A DNA stretch of 64,000 bases, from the NCBI GenBank assembly GCA_964531225.1, contig CAZHDB010000005.1, forward strand, positions 27,490-91,489, read 5' to 3'. Position numbers and translations under genes: made by a program. Origin of the DNA: CAZHDB01 sp964531225. GTDB taxonomy: Archaea; Thermoproteota; Thermoprotei_A; Sulfolobales; Desulfurococcaceae. Shown here piece after piece: positions 32,801 through 40,741 of this stretch (the first letter of the stretch is position 1; the number at the start of each line of letters is the position of its first letter). The notes below the pieces were generated by a model, which ran no database searches, was not told where the DNA came from, and saw only the letters and a list, made by a program, of their open reading frames with translations.

Positions 32801-34395
32801 GCGGTAGTTGGGTCGCATTATATGGTGGATGGTTAAGATTTGACTCTGGTACGACTGAAGTAGAATTACCTAATGGCAAAGTTGCAAAGCTTGTACGCGT
32901 ATTAGAGGATGTTGATGGCGACGGCGTCGATGAGGTTGTATTCCTTGTCGTCATACCTGCACCTATAACAACATATGATGTGACACTAAGAGTTGATGTA
33001 AACATCACATTAGCTTATGAGAACACGGGTACCCCGACATTCCTTGACCTAGTAGACGATGAATGTACATTTGAAGCAAACTATACTGGCGCTAGATTGT
33101 GGGCTACTCACTACACTCATGTCCTATATGGAGGCGATCATCATCTTACAACAGTACTTGGACTATTAGAGGCTAAGCTAGACTATATTAAGGATGATAC
33201 AGTCTATATCAGAGGAAAAGTCGATGACGTATGGACGTTTATAACCGTTGATCTAATGGACTTCCTAGAGGCTATGAACAACTCTATAATAACAAAGATT
33301 GATGGCAGTACTGCCACTATATTAACCACGCTTGGAGAGATCAATGTAAGCTTAACAGACCTAATGACAACACTGGCTGGCGAAATAGAATTTAAGATCG
33401 ACGAGTCCACAGCAACAATTATTGCAAAGCTTGAGGATGTCAATGCGACATTATACCTCAAGATCGATGAGAGTACTGACTTCTTAGCATCATTAGTCGG
33501 CGATCTATTTACCAGGCTTGACGAATTAGAGGCCAACGTAGTCTATACAATACTTGCTGTAAACGAGTCGGTAGTAGGGCATATAGATGTCGTTGCTGAC
33601 GACTTGAGATATGATATACTACTAAGAATCGATGAAGCGGAAGAAACACTAAGCGATCTAATAACTGTCAAGGCCGATGAGATCGAATATCTCATTAATG
33701 AGGCAAACATAACGATAGTGGCCAAGATCGGTGAATCAACATTGACAATAACTGATGCAGTTGATAGTGCTAAGGCCGACCTCGAAGTCTATATTGATGG
33801 ACAGACTGCTACCATTAGAAGCGATATAGCCGCTGTAAAGACTGATACTGAGAGTATAATCGACTTAGTAAATGCTCTACAGACAAGTGTCAGCGACTTA
33901 TCTGTAAAGCTAGTACAGGTAAATGACACACTATATGCATTAGTATTAAGTGTTGGAGATGATGTAAAGGCAACAATCATTGGTAAGGCAGACGACATAT
34001 TAGGATTCCTCAACGAGTTTAAGACAGCTACTGAGACAAGCTTTAGCAATGTATTATCAGCTATTGATGAATTAGGTACTGATGTTGAGGCTGCTAAGGC
34101 AGAAGTACTAGCCAACTTATCGAGTGTATACAGTGATCTATCAAGCAAGCTTGATGACTTAAGCTCAGCAATATCGGATGCCAGTACAAGCATAGAAGAC
34201 AAAATTACAAGCGCTAAGAATGAGTTAAGCACCAAGGTAGAAACACTAGCTGGAGACTTAAAGAGTACTGTTGAAGAGAAGACTGATGCTGTAAACAGCA
34301 ATGTAACGACTTTCAGTCTAACACTATTGATACTTGTAATAGTCTTAATAGGACTAGTAGGCTACAGCTTAATAGTTGCCAGAAGAGCTAGGTAA
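29836..34395 (+). CDS. tetrabrachion-type S-layer stalk protein
   Basis: 1519 aa from ATG 29836 (AGGTG 6 nt upstream). The signal peptide is MNRIIYSVLLAILLTLNLTAV and cleavage is likely near ATAS. Residues about 30-1090 are beta-rich with many N-glycosylation sequons and Cys pairs. Residues about 1110-1480 are a long coiled coil with 11-residue repeats, and a membrane anchor follows (FSLTLLILVIVLIGLVGYS) with a basic end. The segment ADDLRYDILLRIDEAEETL near 1252 aligns with the right-handed coiled coil of Staphylothermus tetrabrachion. The tetramer forms a stalked canopy; the homologue in S. marinus is cleaved into two chains. Confidence 0.9.
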   Translation: MNRIIYSVLLAILLTLNLTAVATASPTFAPAQAPGVTADIEVLSPLNITDPLLIGKDISIYLPGCCLLAVVDVKSLEDQGVDIGLVDVLFTPDANWWGAEVVKYIDLNTTTDGWINNPETGVNYAIIRSSTDPNIVLLAIDLSTIDLSNVVVHREAFGDIVVMNLYGIPLWLRVRDYNPPSPPDSALSVNRFAVIQPPVIDWDEYITVEYFIGNTEADKAKYGTKVNITIRLPDEIKYLLNITGGAPELTFENVTVFNVTMFNLDNPADRDLLYSNLFLVPQDNDYLELVDWDISADGTVLNITGYVRDFAPLAVHEDASSEPKAFYGFEVYLEFNRTADVGYGLNLSELPPCPNVVDNDTISFVFSTTGSTSTVYVEVWTSLEVVGNYTDVAFDPSDLNPGDVVRFKLHNLPVPYNDTLYQVVFTTSYTTIVSTTFSYVGTESTPAEGIVVYDVTLPDGEWGGLTAYVTFVFRRVGYEIHVSEHPSCYPVTVVVKPYADIFVLLNDPSYIVAQDGVIYRQFVHWSQSDYTAAPGDYILVKGYGFITEGGLDVLINETITLKKLLERNSSSDPGLEPGRAILVVKVNVTENGVICPCRDNRLTVVGTLYNSTNRYTTDENLTIDFRPDLWKILVNPDLLYDPVAQTVYVTQERLSLFDVYYDLVDDPVAPGGDKFVEDTLDEEFRLEVIGVNASSVELLFDNTYPHFLNFTWNNVSLQCGYAYVDYTGATIPFYPMGTYTLVVLNGTTVLVPEAINGSDVFEVHPNLDIDVLPDDDTSGRRCCNVTFNVVGGLPDDVLTFHGNAVIEITTDEFGGPTVWRTEAISVDVATNTYGIGNTTIYGTVFYDSTELQNDVKSYMDGHSFSGEGDISFTIDYSGELDYFTNDTLVIWYVYWGTNTEREFTLEVTGTVHYFEVTDEIDWTVSVKVPRTRVVVSVPETVLPGDNITIQIFVHETAVSHDQVTPEKLWELMYPYWISVRLVDVSASTSGSWVALYGGWLRFDSGTTEVELPNGKVAKLVRVLEDVDGDGVDEVVFLVVIPAPITTYDVTLRVDVNITLAYENTGTPTFLDLVDDECTFEANYTGARLWATHYTHVLYGGDHHLTTVLGLLEAKLDYIKDDTVYIRGKVDDVWTFITVDLMDFLEAMNNSIITKIDGSTATILTTLGEINVSLTDLMTTLAGEIEFKIDESTATIIAKLEDVNATLYLKIDESTDFLASLVGDLFTRLDELEANVVYTILAVNESVVGHIDVVADDLRYDILLRIDEAEETLSDLITVKADEIEYLINEANITIVAKIGESTLTITDAVDSAKADLEVYIDGQTATIRSDIAAVKTDTESIIDLVNALQTSVSDLSVKLVQVNDTLYALVLSVGDDVKATIIGKADDILGFLNEFKTATETSFSNVLSAIDELGTDVEAAKAEVLANLSSVYSDLSSKLDDLSSAISDASTSIEDKITSAKNELSTKVETLAGDLKSTVEEKTDAVNSNVTTFSLTLLILVIVLIGLVGYSLIVARRAR

Positions 34396-34545
34396 ATGCT
34401 ATAAAAATATTTAAATTACCAAATATTTTTTATAAATACTTCACTTTTAATGTTTCAACATATTTCTTTACTCGAGACATTATTGATTATAACTAGTTTT
34501 ATACAGAACCATTTTTAAGGATTTTAAGAAGGTCTAGGGAGGTAG

Positions 34546-34983
34546 TTGAGATCATTAACACAGTACCTATCAATGGCTATTATATTGTCAATAATGGTAT
34601 CCGTATCTGCATTATTGACTACATACATAAACAATGTATATGAGTCCGTGTTAAGGGTTAAAGGAAATCTCTTCGATAATGCAATTGTTTTAAATAAATT
34701 AGAATTAGAAGGAAATAAGATTGTTATAATAGACTTTAAAAGAGAAGCGATAATTTATGACATTATTATAATTTATCCCTTAAACAATTATAGTTACTCC
34801 ATACTTAGGTTCATAGGCAACGGGACTAAACAGGTACATTATTATAATGTAACAATATTTTATCAAAATATAACTTGTCTTCATGATAAACTCGTTGGCA
34901 TAAGAAACTCATTAATAATTATAAGAGTGCCCATAGGACTACGTATAAAAATATATTCTATGGAGGACATTCATTATGCTTAG
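34546..34983 (+). CDS. pilin-like secreted protein, 145 aa
   Basis: TTG start with a GGGAGG close upstream; ATG at codon 11 is the alternative. The N-terminus MRSLTQYLSMAIILSIMVSV is a short basic stretch and a single hydrophobic helix like those of archaeal pilins. The rest is a beta-rich domain with sequons (NNYS, NGTK, NVT, NIT). Prepilin-type processing after the Arg-Ser is possible but not certain. It overlaps the next gene by 8 nt and heads the gene set that ends with the Ced proteins. Confidence 0.6.
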   Translation: MRSLTQYLSMAIILSIMVSVSALLTTYINNVYESVLRVKGNLFDNAIVLNKLELEGNKIVIIDFKREAIIYDIIIIYPLNNYSYSILRFIGNGTKQVHYYNVTIFYQNITCLHDKLVGIRNSLIIIRVPIGLRIKIYSMEDIHYA

Positions 34984-37084
34984 ATCCATGTCAGCATATC
35001 CTTTAGCGATCATGTTAACAATATCACTAATTACAATAACAGTAGTGACAATAAACTCTATGGCAAAGATATCAACACTAACAACTAGTATTAATGAAAA
35101 AGAGAAAACGACACCAATAACCTATTACTTGTATAATGACTCTTTATACATAATACCTATTAAGAGGTACAGTGGCAGTATAAGAATAATTGCAATAGAT
35201 GAGCACGGGTATATTGATGTACTAGAACTAAATAGATCTTTATTAAAGAATAAAATAGCATATGGTCCTATACCATTATATTATAAATATCTAATTATTC
35301 AAAATGAAGATCATGTAATATTGGATGTATTAGGAGAATTGGATTCTAAAAGCATCAATATGGAGTTCCTCCATCCACTACCTCCATCATTATATGTTCA
35401 TCCGGCCCTCTCTGTAGTAGATTACATAGATCAACATAGTGGGATAAACAATTATTATGAAGTAGTTCCAAAAATTAATGATATTATTGAAAACATACTC
35501 TATCCTAATTTAACTTATAAAATAGATAATGAATTATATAAGCCTACGGCTATTAATCAGAGTATACAAATAAAGACAAATAGCAGTAAATACTACAGTC
35601 CGAACGATACTTTTCTAATCAATATAACAAATATATTAATGCACGGTACTCAATACTACGGAGGATATCTCGTTAGAATCGAAATTAACTCAACAAAACC
35701 TTTAGAGTTTGTAGAGGGATTAAGCGATAACTATACTCATCATAACCAAGTTTATCCTCGCAATACAGAGACTATTGAAGTAGTTGAAACACATACTCTA
35801 TTAAATAAAACTGTTGATTCAGGTTATATAACTGATATCTTAATAAATGCTACACACGAAATACTGAATGCATCAATTATAGGATTATGGTCTGGAAGAG
35901 TTGTAGCAGCATTCTATGAAATAACATACAATTTAACACTCACCAATGGTTCATCAAGTACTTCCTATATTGTTAGAACAAATACAACAAGTATCAACAT
36001 AAATAATTACACTATGATTATAAATAAGATGTTTAATAATATTAGCTATTCTTCGTCGAATAGTTCTATTAAAGCAATATTGATAATTAGATACAATATT
36101 GTACCCATAGAGATTGGTAGTGAGCCTTTGTTACTTGATCTCTATTCTCATATACACGGTAACATTCAAAATAGATCGTTACGAATTATAAGACATAATA
36201 CACTGCAATTAATCACAGATGATATAGAGAATTTTATAGTTGATCGAAACAGTATATTAATCTATTCAACTATGTATTCATTAAAGAATAATATTTCATA
36301 TAGGATACTGACAAACAATTCAATCCTTGATCGTGGTAATAATCTCCACATTTTACTTAATTTTTATGGTAGAGCAAACATCTCCATAACCGAATACGCT
36401 TTGCCTGACATAGTAATTAATGATAACGGGATTATATTAACTAATATTGTTAATAATGCAACTATATCGGGCAATATGTCGGGTATTTTATGGTTTAATA
36501 CCAATGAAAAACCATTACATATAAGATATAAAGTCCCATCGATAGTCAAGATCGGTATTGTACAATTATATATAAGTACGTATTCTGTTTTACTTAGGGA
36601 TTACTACGAAAATAAAACGTATATATACAATGGCACATTTTATTTAGTAAATGGCTCCAAAATTAGATTTATACAAAATGTAATCATATTACGTAATATA
36701 ACCTATGCACAGCCCTATATCTATTTTCCCTGTACTATAAATCTAACTATGTATATTGGATATACGGATGGGCAAATGGAGATAATAAATACAAGTTATG
36801 GCAAGCCTTTATACAGATTGAGGAATATGCTTATCAGAAATATAACAGTTAAATTAAATCATTATGGATCCCGAATATATGGCTCCTTAAATACTCCATT
36901 TCTATTTATTAATTTCAGAAATACTACTGATTACGCCTTTATTGAAAAAGATATGCTTAGGCATATCAATATTTTTGGGAATATTATTGTTATTTATAGG
37001 ACAAGGATTTATGGTTATGAAGTATCTCTATTACTTTCGCCAACCCCTCCCTTTATTAAATATCCCGAACCTATACTAGGGTAA
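34976..37084 (+). CDS. large glycosylated surface protein with pilin-like N-terminus
   Basis: 702 aa. The N-terminus MLRSMSAYPLAIMLTISLIT resembles the preceding protein (RS, then Ser/Thr, Tyr, and a hydrophobic helix). The rest is a beta-rich ectodomain with dozens of Asn-X-Ser/Thr sequons and no recognised enzymatic motif, ending in PPFIKYPEPILG. It may be an adhesin or minor pilin built on the same membrane anchor. It follows the previous gene with overlap and precedes the CedA1-like gene by a few bases, so one operon is likely. Confidence 0.6.
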   Translation: MLRSMSAYPLAIMLTISLITITVVTINSMAKISTLTTSINEKEKTTPITYYLYNDSLYIIPIKRYSGSIRIIAIDEHGYIDVLELNRSLLKNKIAYGPIPLYYKYLIIQNEDHVILDVLGELDSKSINMEFLHPLPPSLYVHPALSVVDYIDQHSGINNYYEVVPKINDIIENILYPNLTYKIDNELYKPTAINQSIQIKTNSSKYYSPNDTFLINITNILMHGTQYYGGYLVRIEINSTKPLEFVEGLSDNYTHHNQVYPRNTETIEVVETHTLLNKTVDSGYITDILINATHEILNASIIGLWSGRVVAAFYEITYNLTLTNGSSSTSYIVRTNTTSININNYTMIINKMFNNISYSSSNSSIKAILIIRYNIVPIEIGSEPLLLDLYSHIHGNIQNRSLRIIRHNTLQLITDDIENFIVDRNSILIYSTMYSLKNNISYRILTNNSILDRGNNLHILLNFYGRANISITEYALPDIVINDNGIILTNIVNNATISGNMSGILWFNTNEKPLHIRYKVPSIVKIGIVQLYISTYSVLLRDYYENKTYIYNGTFYLVNGSKIRFIQNVIILRNITYAQPYIYFPCTINLTMYIGYTDGQMEIINTSYGKPLYRLRNMLIRNITVKLNHYGSRIYGSLNTPFLFINFRNTTDYAFIEKDMLRHINIFGNIIVIYRTRIYGYEVSLLLSPTPPFIKYPEPILG

Positions 37085-37089
37085 TCGGT

Positions 37090-37356
37090 ATGACTGATAT
37101 TATAGGGTTCATACAGGATCTCATCATAAATATAACGCTAGTAGCTTGGATAATGTTCTTACTAACATGGGTTATTGGATGGGCTTTAAAGGGAGCACCA
37201 ATACCTTTTCTAAGGATTAAGAGAACGGGTCAAAAATTTATAGAAGACGCAGTATGGGCAGCATTCTGGTTAGCAATGGGCACAACAGTATTTGCCTTAA
37301 TAGCTTATATTGTTACACAGTTTCAGCAACCATTTCCAGAACCACCAACGATCTAG
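37090..37356 (+). CDS. cedA1: CedA1-like small two-helix membrane protein (putative pilin)
   Basis: 88 aa with two hydrophobic helices (ITLVAWIMFLLTWVIGWAL and AAFWLAMGTTVFALIAYIV) joined by a short basic loop (RIKRTGQK). This is the layout of CedA1, the VirB2-like pilin subunit of the crenarchaeal DNA importer. The identification leans on the neighbours: a CedA-like, a CedA2-like and a CedB-like gene follow in order. Sequence alone would only show a small membrane protein. Confidence 0.7.
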   Translation: MTDIIGFIQDLIINITLVAWIMFLLTWVIGWALKGAPIPFLRIKRTGQKFIEDAVWAAFWLAMGTTVFALIAYIVTQFQQPFPEPPTI

Positions 37357-37381
37357 TATTTTCTGGAGGGTCTAGTGTGTT

Positions 37382-38785
37382 ATGGAGTATGAATTACTTG
37401 TTACAGCATTTTACTTATCAGCTCTCTCCTATTACATAGGTACATTACTCTACATGCTACCTATACCTTTCTACGGTGTAAAGAAATGGGCTCCCACACT
37501 CATGGTTGACGGCATATTCTCAGCTATATTGGTCTTTGCATACACTATACTACTATGGCTGATAGAATATTTTGGAGAATTACTAGGTAGTGACTGGACT
37601 TCATTCTATACATGGCTTGGAGTGAAAACAGGTATTGTTGCTACATTAATGACTGTATTAAGAGTAATTGCTGCAAGCGCATCCTTTACTGGTGCAAAAG
37701 TTATTGTTAGTAGCGTTATATCGCCACTAATATCATCGCTAACATATGTTACAATGACATTATTAACAATAGCTATGATAGCAGTAATTATAACAAGTTA
37801 TGGAGCTAGACTACTTACGCTAGGAATATTATTACATGCGGTACCATTTAGACTAACTAGAGCCAGCGGAGCCATGATCATTTCAATAATAATGGTTTTC
37901 TCTATAGGCTTACCAATAATGCCTTTATATGTAGAGCTATTATCTCAACCTATTGGAGTACCGGACTTAATAGTAGTTGACTATGGCATAGCATATGTAA
38001 AGATACATGTTAATGACAGTATTGGAAACCCTATATCATTTCCTGTATTTAAAGCCTTTACACATGATAATATGACTTTAGCTGTCTATTATGGTGGAGA
38101 AGATGGTATAATAGATGCAACACGCCAGGATAGCGGGTTACCTGGTTCTAGAAGCTATAATGTAGATATAGATATTGCTGGAATACACTTATTTAAAACA
38201 ATAGATCCTGTTAAAGAATACATGAATGGAAATAATACGTTTTATAAGCTACATATATCAATTAATAATACACTTCAACTTGAACCATTACATTTGATCT
38301 ATTTAGAAGGAATTAGTATACAAAATTATTCATTAGGCTCCGGATACTACGAACTTGTTGTCTATAGTTATGAAAGTAATTACTTCTATGTAATAACTTG
38401 TCAGCAAGATACTGTAATAGTGTATATTGATGGTGAAATAGAGAGTCCGTTGGAAACAATAAGTTACACATGGTATAACATTGATATGGTTAGTCTTAAA
38501 TATCAATTATCATCAGGGCAACATACTATCGCTATCGAAATTTCGTATAATGAGATCCCTGTTCCTGAAGTCGATGAAGTCTATTACTTAAGAGATATAG
38601 CTAATATATCGTTGCTTAGTCCCTTAACGATAATTAACCCTATAGTATATTTAATATTTAATTTATTCATAGCTCCGCTATCTTATATTGTAGTCTTAGT
38701 GTCATCATCATATGCTTTAGCTAAACTGATTGGTGGTACTACTCCAAGCCTATTTCGTGCACTAACTGTAGGAGGAAGGCTTTAA
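37382..38785 (+). CDS. cedA: CedA-like membrane channel protein
   Basis: 467 aa. About six N-terminal hydrophobic segments (to residue 195), then a roughly 210-residue extracytoplasmic beta-rich domain with sequons (NDS, NMT, NNT, NYS), and a last pair of segments (IVYLIFNLFIAPLSYIVVLVS). CedA is the polytopic VirB6-like component of the crenarchaeal DNA importer. The large inserted external domain is notable. GGAGGGT lies upstream; the stop overlaps the start of the CedA2-like gene. Confidence 0.75.
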   Translation: MEYELLVTAFYLSALSYYIGTLLYMLPIPFYGVKKWAPTLMVDGIFSAILVFAYTILLWLIEYFGELLGSDWTSFYTWLGVKTGIVATLMTVLRVIAASASFTGAKVIVSSVISPLISSLTYVTMTLLTIAMIAVIITSYGARLLTLGILLHAVPFRLTRASGAMIISIIMVFSIGLPIMPLYVELLSQPIGVPDLIVVDYGIAYVKIHVNDSIGNPISFPVFKAFTHDNMTLAVYYGGEDGIIDATRQDSGLPGSRSYNVDIDIAGIHLFKTIDPVKEYMNGNNTFYKLHISINNTLQLEPLHLIYLEGISIQNYSLGSGYYELVVYSYESNYFYVITCQQDTVIVYIDGEIESPLETISYTWYNIDMVSLKYQLSSGQHTIAIEISYNEIPVPEVDEVYYLRDIANISLLSPLTIINPIVYLIFNLFIAPLSYIVVLVSSSYALAKLIGGTTPSLFRALTVGGRL

Positions 38786-38949
38786 TGAATATTGAATGGA
38801 TTATATTATTAATGATGATATTCGTTATCGCGATTTCTTTAATGACTATAGAGCCTCCAAGATCTTTTATGATCAATGTATTATTTGTGTCAATAATATT
38901 ATTTTTAAAACTGTTAATAAAGAAGGTGAATAAAGAACATGAAATTTAG
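38785..38949 (+). CDS. cedA2: CedA2-like small membrane protein, 54 aa
   Basis: ATG at 38785 shares its A with the stop of cedA (TAATG) and the frame runs to TAG at 38949, overlapping cedB by 11 nt. It encodes two hydrophobic helices (WIILLMMIFVIAISLM and MINVLFVSIILFLKLL) separated by TIEPPRSF, and a basic end. In Sulfolobus two small two-helix proteins flank CedA; this fits the second. Confidence 0.7.
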   Translation: MNIEWIILLMMIFVIAISLMTIEPPRSFMINVLFVSIILFLKLLIKKVNKEHEI

Positions 38950-40606
38950 TGAGATCTTGGAAGCATTAATTGGCTATAAAGTTTCTTTCGAGATTAAAGA
39001 TGGAATATTATTTATTATAAAAGGTAAGAAAGTTCATGGAATAAAATATTTAGTATCTAATGAAGTTGACTATGGATTTAGAGATCTTGATCCCAGTAGG
39101 CTTTATAGAATCGTTGAAACATATACAAGTCTTTATTCAAGAATGCCTGTTGGAACAGAGATAAAAATTGTAAAGCTCAATATAGACAGGAGAAAATTAT
39201 TGAAACGTATTGAAAATGAAATGCTAAACATTAGAGCAGCTATTGATATAGTAAAAGAGCCTCATACTATTAAGAAACAAGAACTTAGACTCAGGCTTCT
39301 TGAAAGACTTTATGAGAAGATAATCTCATCAAAGGATATTGAAAGAATAATTCTTATAATAAAGATTAGAAGTGAAGGAACAAGTATAGCTACTGTAAAA
39401 GAATCATTAGATACACTTTCTGAAATGATTATTAGCTTCTTTAAACTTGGCCTCGGGATAATTCTTAGAAGTGTAAGCGATAGTGAAGTGAGAGAAATCA
39501 TTAGATACGAGCTAGGAATAGTAGAGAAACCTAAAGGGAAACCGATAATTATTGAGACCCCCAAGCTTGCATCACTACAACCTATACCTTTTAACAAGAA
39601 ACCCGGCATAGAGAAGATGGAAGGAATTTATATAGGTAATGATCTAGAAAGCGGGTGGCCAATTATTATTGACAAAGATGCATTAAGTAAGCATATAGCT
39701 GTAATTGGACCTACAGGCAAGGGTAAAACAGTAACTCTAGCCACTATAATGGAGTCAATGGTTGCTTTAGGAGATTCAAATATCATAGCCATTGATTTTA
39801 AGGGAGATCTGGCATCATTAATTAATAAAAATCTAATAAGAGTTCTCGAACCAAATAGCTTACCCTTAAATTTACTTATTAAGCCTGATTATATACCTCG
39901 TATTGACTGGGCCCTCATAGTTAATGATCTATTAATTAATGTAATGAAGATCGATCCAAAGCGTTCATCTGCTATATTAAGTGCTATTGTTGAGGGCAAG
40001 ATAGATAGTTTAAATGCCGAGAAAATATTATTGAATAGAGATCTTGCTATATTAGCTAATGTTATTGAGCTAGTTACTTCAGCTCCTAACTATTCAAAAC
40101 TATATGATCTATTAGTTAAAGGTAATATATTATTTAGTCTTAGAGGTTATGGAACTACGTTTCAAAATATGTATGGAGGATTAGTATTGTCGATAATATC
40201 ATACCTTGTCTCTATAGGTAGAATTCAGAGATCACCTGTAATAATTGATGAGGCATGGAGGATCATGAGAATAAAGTCTTTTAGAACTCTAGTAAAGGAG
40301 GGTAGAAGTAAAGGTGTTGGGGTAATCTATGCTGTTCAGAATATCGAAGATATACCGGAGGATATACTTGATAACACAAACACAATCATAGCTTTCGGGT
40401 CATATAGCGATAATTATGTTGACAAGATTAGGAGAGTACTTGGATTAAATAGGCATTATCTTGAGAAAATGAAACATTTATCAGTAGGTGAAGCAATCAT
40501 AGTTACATCAATTGATCCGCATCCTCTAGTAATCAGAATAGAGCCGCCGAGTAAATTGGAGGAGAAGATTAAAGCTTCTAAGGAAATAAGATATATTATA
40601 GAATGA
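38939..40606 (+). CDS. cedB: CedB HerA/VirB4-type ATPase
   Basis: 555 aa soluble motor of the crenarchaeal DNA import system. An N-terminal domain of about 230 residues is followed by the HerA-like ATPase: Walker A AVIGPTGKGKTVTLATIM near 257, Walker B VIIDEAWRIMRIKSF near 440, and an Arg/Gln sensor region (GVGVIYAVQNIEDIP). GGTG lies 10 nt before the ATG. It closes the cluster and powers DNA uptake during community exchange and repair in crenarchaea, as inferred from the family. Confidence 0.8.
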   Translation: MKFSEILEALIGYKVSFEIKDGILFIIKGKKVHGIKYLVSNEVDYGFRDLDPSRLYRIVETYTSLYSRMPVGTEIKIVKLNIDRRKLLKRIENEMLNIRAAIDIVKEPHTIKKQELRLRLLERLYEKIISSKDIERIILIIKIRSEGTSIATVKESLDTLSEMIISFFKLGLGIILRSVSDSEVREIIRYELGIVEKPKGKPIIIETPKLASLQPIPFNKKPGIEKMEGIYIGNDLESGWPIIIDKDALSKHIAVIGPTGKGKTVTLATIMESMVALGDSNIIAIDFKGDLASLINKNLIRVLEPNSLPLNLLIKPDYIPRIDWALIVNDLLINVMKIDPKRSSAILSAIVEGKIDSLNAEKILLNRDLAILANVIELVTSAPNYSKLYDLLVKGNILFSLRGYGTTFQNMYGGLVLSIISYLVSIGRIQRSPVIIDEAWRIMRIKSFRTLVKEGRSKGVGVIYAVQNIEDIPEDILDNTNTIIAFGSYSDNYVDKIRRVLGLNRHYLEKMKHLSVGEAIIVTSIDPHPLVIRIEPPSKLEEKIKASKEIRYIIE

Positions 40607-40670
40607 TGACTGGTGGGCTTTACAGACCCACCTAAAATATTGGGTATGAAGAGTGCGGTCGTATCTGATG
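40601..40670 (+). ncRNA. C/D-box guide sRNA
   Basis: Beginning in the last codons of cedB: C ATGATGA (40603-40609), guide 1 ctggtgggcttta, D' CAGA (40623-40626), a 19-nt spacer that can pair CCCA with TGGG, C' ATGAAGA (40646-40652), guide 2 gtgcggtcgtat, D CTGA (40665-40668). C' and D' have the same variant sequences as the sRNA at 8988-9046. I recognise no target for either guide. Confidence 0.62.
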
Positions 40671-40741
40671 TTTTTAGTGGAAAACACTAATTAGCTACGA
40701 ATATATAATGGGTTGGATATGTTGTTAAGATGGTGTAGGAG

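Noticed and set aside
30363..34301. Several long minus-strand frames under the S-layer gene
   Set aside because: They mirror the strongly biased, repetitive coding strand and show no starts or motifs of their own.
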